This document shows positions 9,390-16,584 of a DNA stretch of 64,000 nucleotides, in pieces. The translations under genes were made by a program, and so were the position numbers. Under the pieces are notes generated by a model, which saw nothing but the letters and a program-made list of their open reading frames with translations, ran no database searches and was not told the DNA's origin. The DNA is from Desulfobacterales bacterium (GTDB taxonomy: Bacteria > Desulfobacterota > Desulfobacteria > Desulfobacterales > JAFDDL01). The stretch covers positions 247,887 to 311,886 of the forward strand of contig JAVEYW010000004.1 of NCBI GenBank assembly GCA_034003325.1, read 5' to 3'. Every line of letters begins with the position of its first letter. Position 1 is the stretch's first letter.

Positions 9390-10808
9390 TCATGCCGCAT
9401 TTTCTTCCCTGCTCATCCGATAGATTTTGCACATCTCGGCAAAGGATTCGATGCGTGTTCGAATCACTTCCACCGGATACCTCCGATCATCATATACATC
9501 CCCTTCCAATACGATCACGGGGATATCCATCTCTTTCCGGATGGCGTCCTTAAGCGCCAACGCATCGCCTGCGATGGGGCGACAAGCGTATGGAAACAGT
9601 CCCAGCACGCCATCGATATGGTAATTCCGGATGGCCGCCGTAAAGTGTGCCGCCCTCTGTTTCAAAGAACCGATGAGCGGTACGCTGAACATTCCCTTTG
9701 CAATGATATGATAAGGATCCGGTTGTAAAGTTTCTCCCAAATCCGGCATCAACGCGCCGCCCGGAAACCAATCCAGCTCGACGATCGGCATGGCCAGCCC
9801 CACCTCCTTAATAAACCGGGCAATCGCGGGGTCAACAAACGAGGGGAAAAACATGGTAACGCGCGGGGCTCCTTTTTCATAATACCCTTCTCCGCGCTCA
9901 ACCCGCTCTTTGGTTTCCCGAAGGATGGTATCCACGGCGTCCTGAAGCCGCGCCACGTTTTCCCTGCTCGGGCCGCACAAATACATCATGAAGACATACC
10001 ACATCGTCGTTATACTGACCGGCACCGGATCGGCTTCGACAACAAGCCTCATAATCCGCTCGATTGTCTGCATATATTTTCGGCCTTCGAGGAGACATTG
10101 CCAAAGCATCTCTTCCGTCACCTTCTTTCCGATGACCTCCGAAATGCGATCCATGGCCTTTCTCAATTCCTCGGCCAGATACCCGACCGACCTGTCCGGA
10201 AACAGAAATTGCTCATCCGCGTTTTCATCCATGATCCGGTTGACGGTGACGATGGGCACATCATATACCTCACTTAAATACTCATCCACCTTTGCGGCTT
10301 CATCGCAGCAGATTCCCCAAGACAGTTGAAGATCGGGTACGGGTATCAAATTAAGAAGATGCCCGCCAGCTTTGCACCGATTGCAACCGCAGTGAGCCCC
10401 CGCAGGCGTCAAAACCGTCTTTTCCGCCGCTTCCCATACCGGGGCCATCTTTTCAAATAGTCCGTGGTATACCATCAACAGCAGAATACTTGGGAAACCC
10501 GCATAGATGCCGTCATCGGCCAACGCAGCCGCCGAACCGAGGGCTGAAGAAAGGGACGGGAGGGTATTGTAAACACGCTTTCCCTTTTCCTCGACCGCCA
10601 GCATGAAATTGATCAGTTCTCGCATATAAACGCCCAACAGCTTTCGAAATCCCGAAAGATTCACCTCAAAATATTCCGTCAGGCGCTGCTTTGCGCCGGC
10701 AATATCACGATCGGTAATATTGAGTTTATGGAATGCCTTTTGAATGCGGGGCAGTTGGTTTTCAATCTCTTTTTTTTCATAACCGCACAGGGCAAGAAGC
10801 TCTCTCAT
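9390..10808 (-). CDS. Divergent 2-hydroxyacyl-CoA dehydratase-like subunit, 472 residues
   Basis: Distantly related to HgdB/BcrB. Family-like elements are VYHGLFEKMAPVW, MPIVELDWFPGG and the C-terminal DIPVIVLEGDVYDDRRYPVEVIRTR. The cysteine pattern differs from the 467-residue subunit: HCGCNRCKAGGH (about residue 138), WGICCDEAAK (about 163) and FPYACRPIAGDA (about 420). The ATG overlaps the preceding stop by four bases (ATGA), so it is translationally coupled to the 385-residue partner. Together they form a second, unlike dehydratase/reductase pair. The unusual cysteine cluster may mean a different cofactor arrangement. Confidence 0.82.
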   Translation of the reverse strand: MRELLALCGYEKKEIENQLPRIQKAFHKLNITDRDIAGAKQRLTEYFEVNLSGFRKLLGVYMRELINFMLAVEEKGKRVYNTLPSLSSALGSAAALADDGIYAGFPSILLLMVYHGLFEKMAPVWEAAEKTVLTPAGAHCGCNRCKAGGHLLNLIPVPDLQLSWGICCDEAAKVDEYLSEVYDVPIVTVNRIMDENADEQFLFPDRSVGYLAEELRKAMDRISEVIGKKVTEEMLWQCLLEGRKYMQTIERIMRLVVEADPVPVSITTMWYVFMMYLCGPSRENVARLQDAVDTILRETKERVERGEGYYEKGAPRVTMFFPSFVDPAIARFIKEVGLAMPIVELDWFPGGALMPDLGETLQPDPYHIIAKGMFSVPLIGSLKQRAAHFTAAIRNYHIDGVLGLFPYACRPIAGDALALKDAIRKEMDIPVIVLEGDVYDDRRYPVEVIRTRIESFAEMCKIYRMSREENAA

Positions 10809-11962
10809 GCCGACCGCCTTTCAAGGCTTTCCATAAAAGCACTGATGCGTGTCTTCATTCGCCCCCGATCCGATGCGTCATAATCGGAGTCAAGCTTCAA
10901 TACCGGCAACCCTTTTTCCTTAAACCGCTCAGCGAAATAGGCAAATTCAATATCAAAGGTTTCGCACAACGTTAACTGGTACCAGAGGACCCCTTTCACG
11001 GCGAAATCTTCCGCCAACCGGACCACGTTCGCCAGCCGGGTTTTCATGGCGGATCTCATAAAACAGGCGGGGCACCGCTGCCTGAGGTATTTGAAAGCCA
11101 ACGATTCCAGTAAATCAGCGCCATTTACGCCCACATTTTCCCAATAGGCCCTGACTCCCTCGCCGACTTCCTCAATCACGATTTCACCGCCGGCCTCTTC
11201 GACCAGACCAAATAGCTTATAGTCTCCGAGCGCAATATTGGGGGTAAGCAACAGCAACCGCTGCTTGCCGTTAATCGGCACTTTCCGTCCGTTTTCCAGT
11301 GTCTCGCATAGGGAAGTCAGCAGTTCCCCCATGACAACCGGATCCAAGAGAAAGCTGGCATGATTGAGTTTTATAAAGTCAAGGGCGCTTATCAGCGAAA
11401 AAGAAGATTGCCGCATCAGACTTATTCTTTTCAGAAGCGTCCGAAGCCGGTTATAAATACCGATGGATTCCGCAAGCTTCTCATCCGTAATCTCATTGCC
11501 GGTCACTTGTTCGAGCTTTTCCTTCATTCTTCGCAGGGAATCGATATAATAGGCCATAGCCCTGTCGGTCTGAAACTCCTGCGGAAGCCCCAATCGCCAA
11601 GTCTCAACACCGGTATGATACTCCCATAGGTCGGCGAATTTTCGCATATGCTGACAGGTCGTTGCAACGATCAACAGATCGGTCAGCTCATAATAAGCCT
11701 GATCCCTCAAAAGCCGATACCCCATTTGCGCGCGGGCAAAGGCACATTGAAACCGGACGACAACGGCGTGAGCGGCTTCCACCGGTTCGGGATCACCGCC
11801 GTGAATCTGGCAAACCGGCACCGCCCCGGCGGCATGGATCAGCTCGTGAGGAACATAATCTCCCACATTGGTAGCAACGACCTTTATGCCCTTTCGTTTC
11901 ATCCCACTTATCGCGATGGGCCGTTCCAACAAAAGCTGTGACAGCTTGTCCATCCCGGGCAT
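10805..11962 (-). CDS. 2-hydroxyacyl-CoA dehydratase-like subunit, 385 residues; first gene of operon
   Basis: HgdB/BcrC-type fold: VVATNVGDYVPHELIHAAGAVPV at the N-terminus corresponds to the family's YxPxEl region. TTCQHMRK stands where N-CD-x-RR is usual, and QLTLCETFDIE replaces the standard FCD motif, followed by GRMKTRISAF. The family C-terminal hallmark is therefore kept, with altered ligands. AAGGAGAG precedes the ATG. It is the promoter-proximal gene, about 190 bases downstream of a sigma-54 promoter motif. Confidence 0.85.
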   Translation of the reverse strand: MPGMDKLSQLLLERPIAISGMKRKGIKVVATNVGDYVPHELIHAAGAVPVCQIHGGDPEPVEAAHAVVVRFQCAFARAQMGYRLLRDQAYYELTDLLIVATTCQHMRKFADLWEYHTGVETWRLGLPQEFQTDRAMAYYIDSLRRMKEKLEQVTGNEITDEKLAESIGIYNRLRTLLKRISLMRQSSFSLISALDFIKLNHASFLLDPVVMGELLTSLCETLENGRKVPINGKQRLLLLTPNIALGDYKLFGLVEEAGGEIVIEEVGEGVRAYWENVGVNGADLLESLAFKYLRQRCPACFMRSAMKTRLANVVRLAEDFAVKGVLWYQLTLCETFDIEFAYFAERFKEKGLPVLKLDSDYDASDRGRMKTRISAFMESLERRSA

Positions 11963-12148
11963 GTTACTCTCCTTCGAGGCTTCGTTGCGTTAATCCCTTG
12001 TCCGATTCCATTACCGCCACAGCACGTTGATCTCATGCCGCCGTTTGATCCTGCCGTTATGCTTTAACAAGACAAGCCCGCAAGGATTCAATGTCCGCGG
12101 CCGATCTTTTCAGGTGTAGATCACACGCCTTTGTATCCATAGATTAAA

Positions 12149-12164
12149 AGCAAATCACATGCCA
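12149..12164 (-). promoter_or_regulatory. Sigma-54 (-24/-12) promoter of the reductase operon
   Basis: On the minus strand the sequence reads TGGCATGTGATTTGCT. The sigma-54 consensus is TGGCACG, four bases, TTGC, A or T; only one position (C to T) differs, and the GG and GC doublets have the correct spacing. It lies upstream of the first dehydratase-like gene (ATG at 11962) and points towards it. The divergent neighbour encodes a sigma-54 activator, which supports the reading. Confidence 0.8.
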
Positions 12165-12293
12165 TCACCATTCGCATGGAAATAACTTTTTGTATTCTTT
12201 GATTTTTTTTCATTACTACCGTTCCTCGGCAACACCAGCAAAAACGCATTATGTCAACCCACCGCCATGCTACCGTTTAAATGCAAACACCCT

Positions 12294-12322
12294 TTGACAA
12301 GGCCCCCTGTCCGTATTATAAA
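12294..12322 (+). promoter_or_regulatory. Sigma-70 promoter for the sigma-54 activator gene
   Basis: TTGACA at 12294-12299 and TATAAA at 12317-12322 are separated by 17 bases, close to the sigma-70 consensus. Transcription would start near 12329, leaving a leader of about 227 bases before the ATG at 12556. The activator would thus be made from an ordinary promoter while the operon it faces uses sigma-54. Confidence 0.65.
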
Positions 12323-12555
12323 ATACGCGGTATTTGAAAGTTAATCGCCCAGTCATTTTGCATCACTCATATTTTATTATTTTTTTTAAGCTGCCATGTC
12401 AATTGGAACCATCTCGCCCGCTGAGGCGATTCGCCTTTTCACCACGAATCGGCCGATGGAAAAAGGGACGCAACCCCTCGTTGCCGCCCTATTTGATTTG
12501 GGTGGTTGCATATTGACACATTTTTTGATCTTCAGTCACAAACGCGGGAGCAATA

Positions 12556-15500
12556 ATGATACCGGAGGATCCTCAGTTTTCGCAAGCGCAGTGGGAATTT
12601 TTAGCCACGCTGCAAGCATTTAACACGCCCTTGCCGATTGACATTCTCGGCACTTTGGCCCCTTTGATGCCCGGACCGTTGTTCGACCTCCTTCTTCGCT
12701 CGGAACACCTCGGTTTTATGAAAAAAACCAACGGGGATATTTTGCAGCTCACCGCAAACCTGCCCCCCGGCGTTTTAAAAACCCTGCAATCCATCAATTC
12801 GCCGGAACGAATCTCTGAGATTTTCGACCAGTTAAGGAAAGACGGGTTGCTTTCCCGACTAAATCCAACCGATATTGTCAATCTTCTGATCAAGGCAAAA
12901 CGGCATGAAGATGCGGCTGCCATTCAACTGGATCTGGCGGAAACCGCGATTCATGACGTGGATATGGAAACCGCGATCATGAACTTGATTCAGGTCGTCG
13001 AAGCCCATCTTCGAAAACCAAAACCGCTGGAAACCGAAAAACGGCTGATCGACCGGACCCTGACGGTTTCCGACCAGTGCATCGCAATGGGTAAAGGCTT
13101 CGCAGAAGTGCTGCCGCTGTTACAAAAACTGCTTGTCGTTTCAGACAATTTGGGAGACAGACGCTCCCATGCCATTATTCTCCTTCACTTGGGGCGGCTG
13201 TATTATCTATCCAATATGAATACGGAGGCGCTGAAGGCGCTTTCGGACGGCAAACAGATGGTCGAGGAACTGGGCGATGAAGATATTTTATTCCAATCGG
13301 CCGAATTTGTCGGCCTTTTTTACTTCATGCAGGGAAACTACAAGCAGGCGTTGATTCACTATGAGAGAGCCTCGGAATGGGGTAGATATACGGAAAGCGA
13401 CACCATCAACCCGTTCGCGCCGGTGTTTTTCAGCCTGACCGCCCTGGCTTTGGGCCAATTCAACCGCGCCATCGACTTGCTGGATATATTTCATCGCATT
13501 GCCATCCAAAAAAAGCAGCCGAACGTTTCGACCACCCTGCGAGCCGTTCTGGGGTACATGCTGCTGACATTCCACAAGGACAAGGAGGCCCTGTACCATC
13601 TATCCGTCGCCAATGAAGAGGCCAAGAAGCAGAAAAATGCGCTGGCCCTTTACGGTGTCAGACTATTCAAATCTTATTATCATTATTTAAAAGGGAATCT
13701 GACGGAAGCCAGGGATTTATTCGTAAGGGCATTGAGTGAGGCCGCCCATGCCAACATTATTCGCGCCTATGCCGCTTATCCGTGGGTGCTTGAAATGCTT
13801 TTTGATTTTGAACGGCAAAATGTATCCCTGCCCCATGATTTTAGTTTCGATACCACCGCCGAACGAGTCAAACAGGACATCAATAGTTCTCTTAAAGGGG
13901 TTCTCATGCGACTTTTGGCGAAGCGCGCGATCGTCAATGGAGAATCTATTGAAACCATACAGGCGTATCTGGAGGACAGCCTCAAATTCCTCACCCATTC
14001 CGGCAGCGTGGTGCAAACGGCAAAAACACGGCTGGAGCTGGCCCGCCTTGAACTGACCAAGGGAAATCGTAAAAAAGCAGCGGGGTATGCCCGAAAGGCC
14101 TGGCAAAGTCTACCCGCCTATGCCGAACGCCTTTTTCCCGATGACCTGCAACATCTGATTGACACCGGATCCAAGGGTCCGTTTCTTAAAAGTTTTTTAT
14201 CCGCGGAAGTCGTCTTCAACCGCTTTTCCGAAGTGCTTGAAAAGCTGGTCCCTGCTTCGGATCTGAAAGTCATTCTCGGTCGCCTGGTCGCAACCACCAA
14301 TCGCTTTTTCAGCGCCGAGCGGGGTGGTTTTTTCCTGGTAAAACAGAATGCGCCAAGAGAGCAGTTAGAATTGCTCACTGCTGTCAATCTCACTGAATTG
14401 GAAATCACTTCGAACACCTTCAAGCCGCATATTCAACTGATTTCCGACGCATTTCGTACCAATCGCGCCATTCTCACCCGCCCATCCCCACCGGGGAAGC
14501 AGAACAAACGCATCGATACCGTGACGGCACTTTGTTTGCCGATCGACTTGGGAAATGAACGCAGGGGTATCTTGTACCACGACAACTCGTTGCTGATGGA
14601 CAGCTTTGATTTTTTGGATGATCATGCGCTGGAACTGCTTAAAACCCATCTTGAAACCCTCTGCCGTCAAATCTGGGAGTATTGCCATTCAGCCCAAAGA
14701 AAAACCCGTCAAGCCTCAGAGAAAGAGATCGAAACGGAAAATACGCTGAAAGAAAAAATTATCGGCGAAAGCCGGGCCATTGGGGATTTACTGAAAAAGG
14801 CGCAGCGCATTGCCGATTCGGAGTCCCCCATACTGATTCAGGGTGAGACCGGCGCGGGCAAAGAAATTATGGCCCGCTGGATTCATAAACACAGCCCGCG
14901 GCACAATGGGCCCTATGTCATCATCGATTCGACCACCATCGCTGAAAACCTCTTGGAAAGTGAGCTTTTCGGGCATGAAAAAGGGGCGTTCACCGGCGCT
15001 TCCCGTCAAAAAGCCGGCCGGGTTGAGCTTGCCAACGGCGGAACCCTGTTCCTGGACGAGGTGGGGGAACTGCCGCTTTCAATACAGGCGAAACTGCTGA
15101 GGGTTCTGGAGGAAAAAACGTTCACCCGCGTCGGGGGCAGCCGGGTTCACCGGTGTGATTTCCGGTTGATTGCCGCCACCAATCGAAACCTTGCAAAAGA
15201 AGTACAAGCCGGTCGATTTCGTGAAGATCTTTTTTACCGCCTGAATGTCCTTCCCCTCCAAATTCCGCCCCTTCGGGAAAGGAAAGAGGACATTATTCTG
15301 ATGGCGCGGCATTTTCTCGGAATCTATTGCAAACGTCTCAACCGCCCCCAGTTCCCCATCTCGCCCAAAAATGTGTCGGCATTGCTTGCGTATCCCTGGC
15401 CCGGAAACGTCCGGGAACTGAAAAATGTGATCGAGCGGGGCGCGCTGCTGTCCAACGGCAGCCACTTGGAATTGCAGCTATCGGCAACACCGGTGGACCC

Positions 15501-15708
15501 GCAATCGTTTTCCATTACCGATCTGCCATCCATGCAGGAACTGCAACGCCGCTATATCGGACATGTGCTGAAAAAAACCGAGGGGCGAATCGGGGGGCCG
15601 GGGGGAGCGGCCGACATCCTCGGAATGAACAGATCCACCCTCTACTTTCGAATGAAAAAGCTGGACATGCCGTTAAACTCATCACCGAATGAAACTTCGC
15701 CGGATTGA
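12556..15708 (+). CDS. Sigma-54-dependent activator with TPR, GAF, AAA+ and Fis domains
   Basis: A 1050-residue enhancer-binding protein. Residues 1-540 are helical TPR-like repeats (for example GRLYYLSNMNTEALKAL and YKQALIHYERA). Residues about 560-700 look like a GAF sensor. The AAA+ domain runs about 735-960 with Walker A GETGAGKE (about 762), the sigma-54 contact loop GAFTGA (about 811) and Walker B GGTLFLDEVGE. The C-terminus has a Fis-type helix-turn-helix (ILGMNRSTLYFRMKKL). There is no receiver domain, so it probably senses a ligand or partner protein through the TPR/GAF part. GGGAGC precedes the ATG. Divergence from an operon with a sigma-54 promoter makes that operon its likely target. 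Confidence 0.93.
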   Translation: MIPEDPQFSQAQWEFLATLQAFNTPLPIDILGTLAPLMPGPLFDLLLRSEHLGFMKKTNGDILQLTANLPPGVLKTLQSINSPERISEIFDQLRKDGLLSRLNPTDIVNLLIKAKRHEDAAAIQLDLAETAIHDVDMETAIMNLIQVVEAHLRKPKPLETEKRLIDRTLTVSDQCIAMGKGFAEVLPLLQKLLVVSDNLGDRRSHAIILLHLGRLYYLSNMNTEALKALSDGKQMVEELGDEDILFQSAEFVGLFYFMQGNYKQALIHYERASEWGRYTESDTINPFAPVFFSLTALALGQFNRAIDLLDIFHRIAIQKKQPNVSTTLRAVLGYMLLTFHKDKEALYHLSVANEEAKKQKNALALYGVRLFKSYYHYLKGNLTEARDLFVRALSEAAHANIIRAYAAYPWVLEMLFDFERQNVSLPHDFSFDTTAERVKQDINSSLKGVLMRLLAKRAIVNGESIETIQAYLEDSLKFLTHSGSVVQTAKTRLELARLELTKGNRKKAAGYARKAWQSLPAYAERLFPDDLQHLIDTGSKGPFLKSFLSAEVVFNRFSEVLEKLVPASDLKVILGRLVATTNRFFSAERGGFFLVKQNAPREQLELLTAVNLTELEITSNTFKPHIQLISDAFRTNRAILTRPSPPGKQNKRIDTVTALCLPIDLGNERRGILYHDNSLLMDSFDFLDDHALELLKTHLETLCRQIWEYCHSAQRKTRQASEKEIETENTLKEKIIGESRAIGDLLKKAQRIADSESPILIQGETGAGKEIMARWIHKHSPRHNGPYVIIDSTTIAENLLESELFGHEKGAFTGASRQKAGRVELANGGTLFLDEVGELPLSIQAKLLRVLEEKTFTRVGGSRVHRCDFRLIAATNRNLAKEVQAGRFREDLFYRLNVLPLQIPPLRERKEDIILMARHFLGIYCKRLNRPQFPISPKNVSALLAYPWPGNVRELKNVIERGALLSNGSHLELQLSATPVDPQSFSITDLPSMQELQRRYIGHVLKKTEGRIGGPGGAADILGMNRSTLYFRMKKLDMPLNSSPNETSPD

Positions 15709-15786
15709 GGAAAGGGGCTGACCCGAACGCCAATCTCGGCTCAAATAAATTATACGAAAGGCTCATTCCGCTGACCCCCACGATTG

Positions 15787-16103
15787 TTTTGTTCTGATAT
15801 AAATCGTAATAAAATTCCGTATATTATGTATGCTTCCAGTCTCATACCCATGCCCCGAAGGGGTTGTGTCAATCCCATGGAAATCGTCCTTCCTAATGCC
15901 GTCCTAATGCCTTGACACAACCCCTTCAGGGTTGTTTATAAATGGGTTGGCATCTCGCTTTCCCAGGGTAGCGGCATACGCCGCAACCCCGGGCTGGATT
16001 ATGCAGCCCACTATGGGGCAGTAGGCCCAGCCCATCGTCTCGACTGTTATTGCCGCGGGTGATATCGCTCTGCCCCAACACGGGTTAGAACAAATTCACC
16101 GTG
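15787..16103. repeat. MITE-like intergenic repeat, copy 1 (about 317 bases)
   Basis: Nearly identical over most of its length to 25311-25696. Both copies begin with TTTTGTTCTGATATAAAT and end with AGAACAAATTCACCGTG, so the ends carry short terminal inverted repeats (TTTGTTCT / AGAACAAA). The interior holds CCCCGAAGGGG-type palindromes and a GTTGTGTCAA / TTGACACAAC inverted pair. It lacks an 85-base internal segment present in copy 2. It encodes no protein. A non-autonomous mobile element is the simplest reading. Confidence 0.75.
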
Positions 16104-16122
16104 CGCCAACCCCTTGAAGGCC

Positions 16123-16150
16123 TTGACACCCAGCCATTACATATTATAAT
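16123..16150 (+). promoter_or_regulatory. Consensus sigma-70 promoter of the arsR-ATPase operon
   Basis: TTGACA (16123-16128) and TATAAT (16145-16150) match the consensus perfectly with a 16-base spacer. The following CTGCGCATATGATAAC, overlapping the expected start site, includes a CATATG palindrome and is a reasonable place for ArsR repressor binding. A very strong promoter under repression is typical of metal-efflux operons. The operator assignment is inference. Confidence 0.8.
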
Positions 16151-16186
16151 CTGCGCATATGATAACCTATAGAAAGGAGTCGATAG

Positions 16187-16567
16187 ATGCGGCCGGCTAA
16201 ATATTCCCAATCCACGGATGAACCGCCTTCGTGCAATATCCTGCACCCCATCACGGTTCGGAAGGTATCGGAACAGATGCCCTCGGAGGCGGCGCTGGAC
16301 AGTCTTGCCGGGTTCTTTAAGCTCTTTTCCGACAAGACCCGGGTCGGCATTATCTGTGCGCTGAGTCAGTCCGAGATGTGCGTCTGCGACCTGAGCATGC
16401 TGCTCAAGATGAAGCAACCCGCCATATCCCAGCATCTTAAAAGCCTGCGTCAAATGCGTATCGTCAAAACCCGCCGGGACGGTAAAGTCATTTATTATGC
16501 CCTGGATGACGATCATATTCGTGCAGTGCTCAACACGGGCTTGCAACACATTAATGACCCTGTTTGA
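16187..16567 (+). CDS. ArsR/SmtB-family metal-sensing repressor
   Basis: A 126-residue winged-helix repressor. The recognition region is PAISQHLKSLRQMRIVKTRRDGKVIYYAL. SEMCVCDL matches the CVC metal-binding motif of CadC-type sensors in helix 3, and a possible helix-5 site (DDDHIRAVLNTGLQHI) follows. AGAAAGGAG precedes the ATG. The stop overlaps the upstream flank of the P1B-ATPase gene. It probably represses its own operon until Zn, Cd or Pb binds. Confidence 0.93.
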   Translation: MRPAKYSQSTDEPPSCNILHPITVRKVSEQMPSEAALDSLAGFFKLFSDKTRVGIICALSQSEMCVCDLSMLLKMKQPAISQHLKSLRQMRIVKTRRDGKVIYYALDDDHIRAVLNTGLQHINDPV

Positions 16568-16584
16568 ACCACCGGGGAATCGCC

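Larger units (their letters stand above)
11963..12555. other. Divergent control region between reductase operon and sigma-54 activator
   Basis: Nearly 600 bases separate the two divergent genes. The region holds a minus-strand sigma-54 promoter motif (12149-12164) and a plus-strand sigma-70 promoter (12294-12322). The plus-strand leader of about 230 bases contains GGCGATTCGCC, which could form a small hairpin (12424-12434). Short open frames in the leader have no convincing start signals. Binding sites for the activator would be expected between about 12200 and 12290. Confidence 0.6.

Noticed and set aside
2146..11962. Calling the operon a benzoyl-CoA reductase with gene names bcrABCD or bzdNOPQ
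   Set aside because: Subunit sizes and two activases fit, but the superfamily covers dehydratases, double-cubane proteins and several aryl-CoA reductases; the sequence alone does not fix the substrate.
15840..15960. Intrinsic terminator from GTTGTGTCAA / TTGACACAAC and CCCCGAAGGGG palindromes
   Set aside because: These belong to the repeated element, recur at 25.4 kb and are not followed by a T-run.
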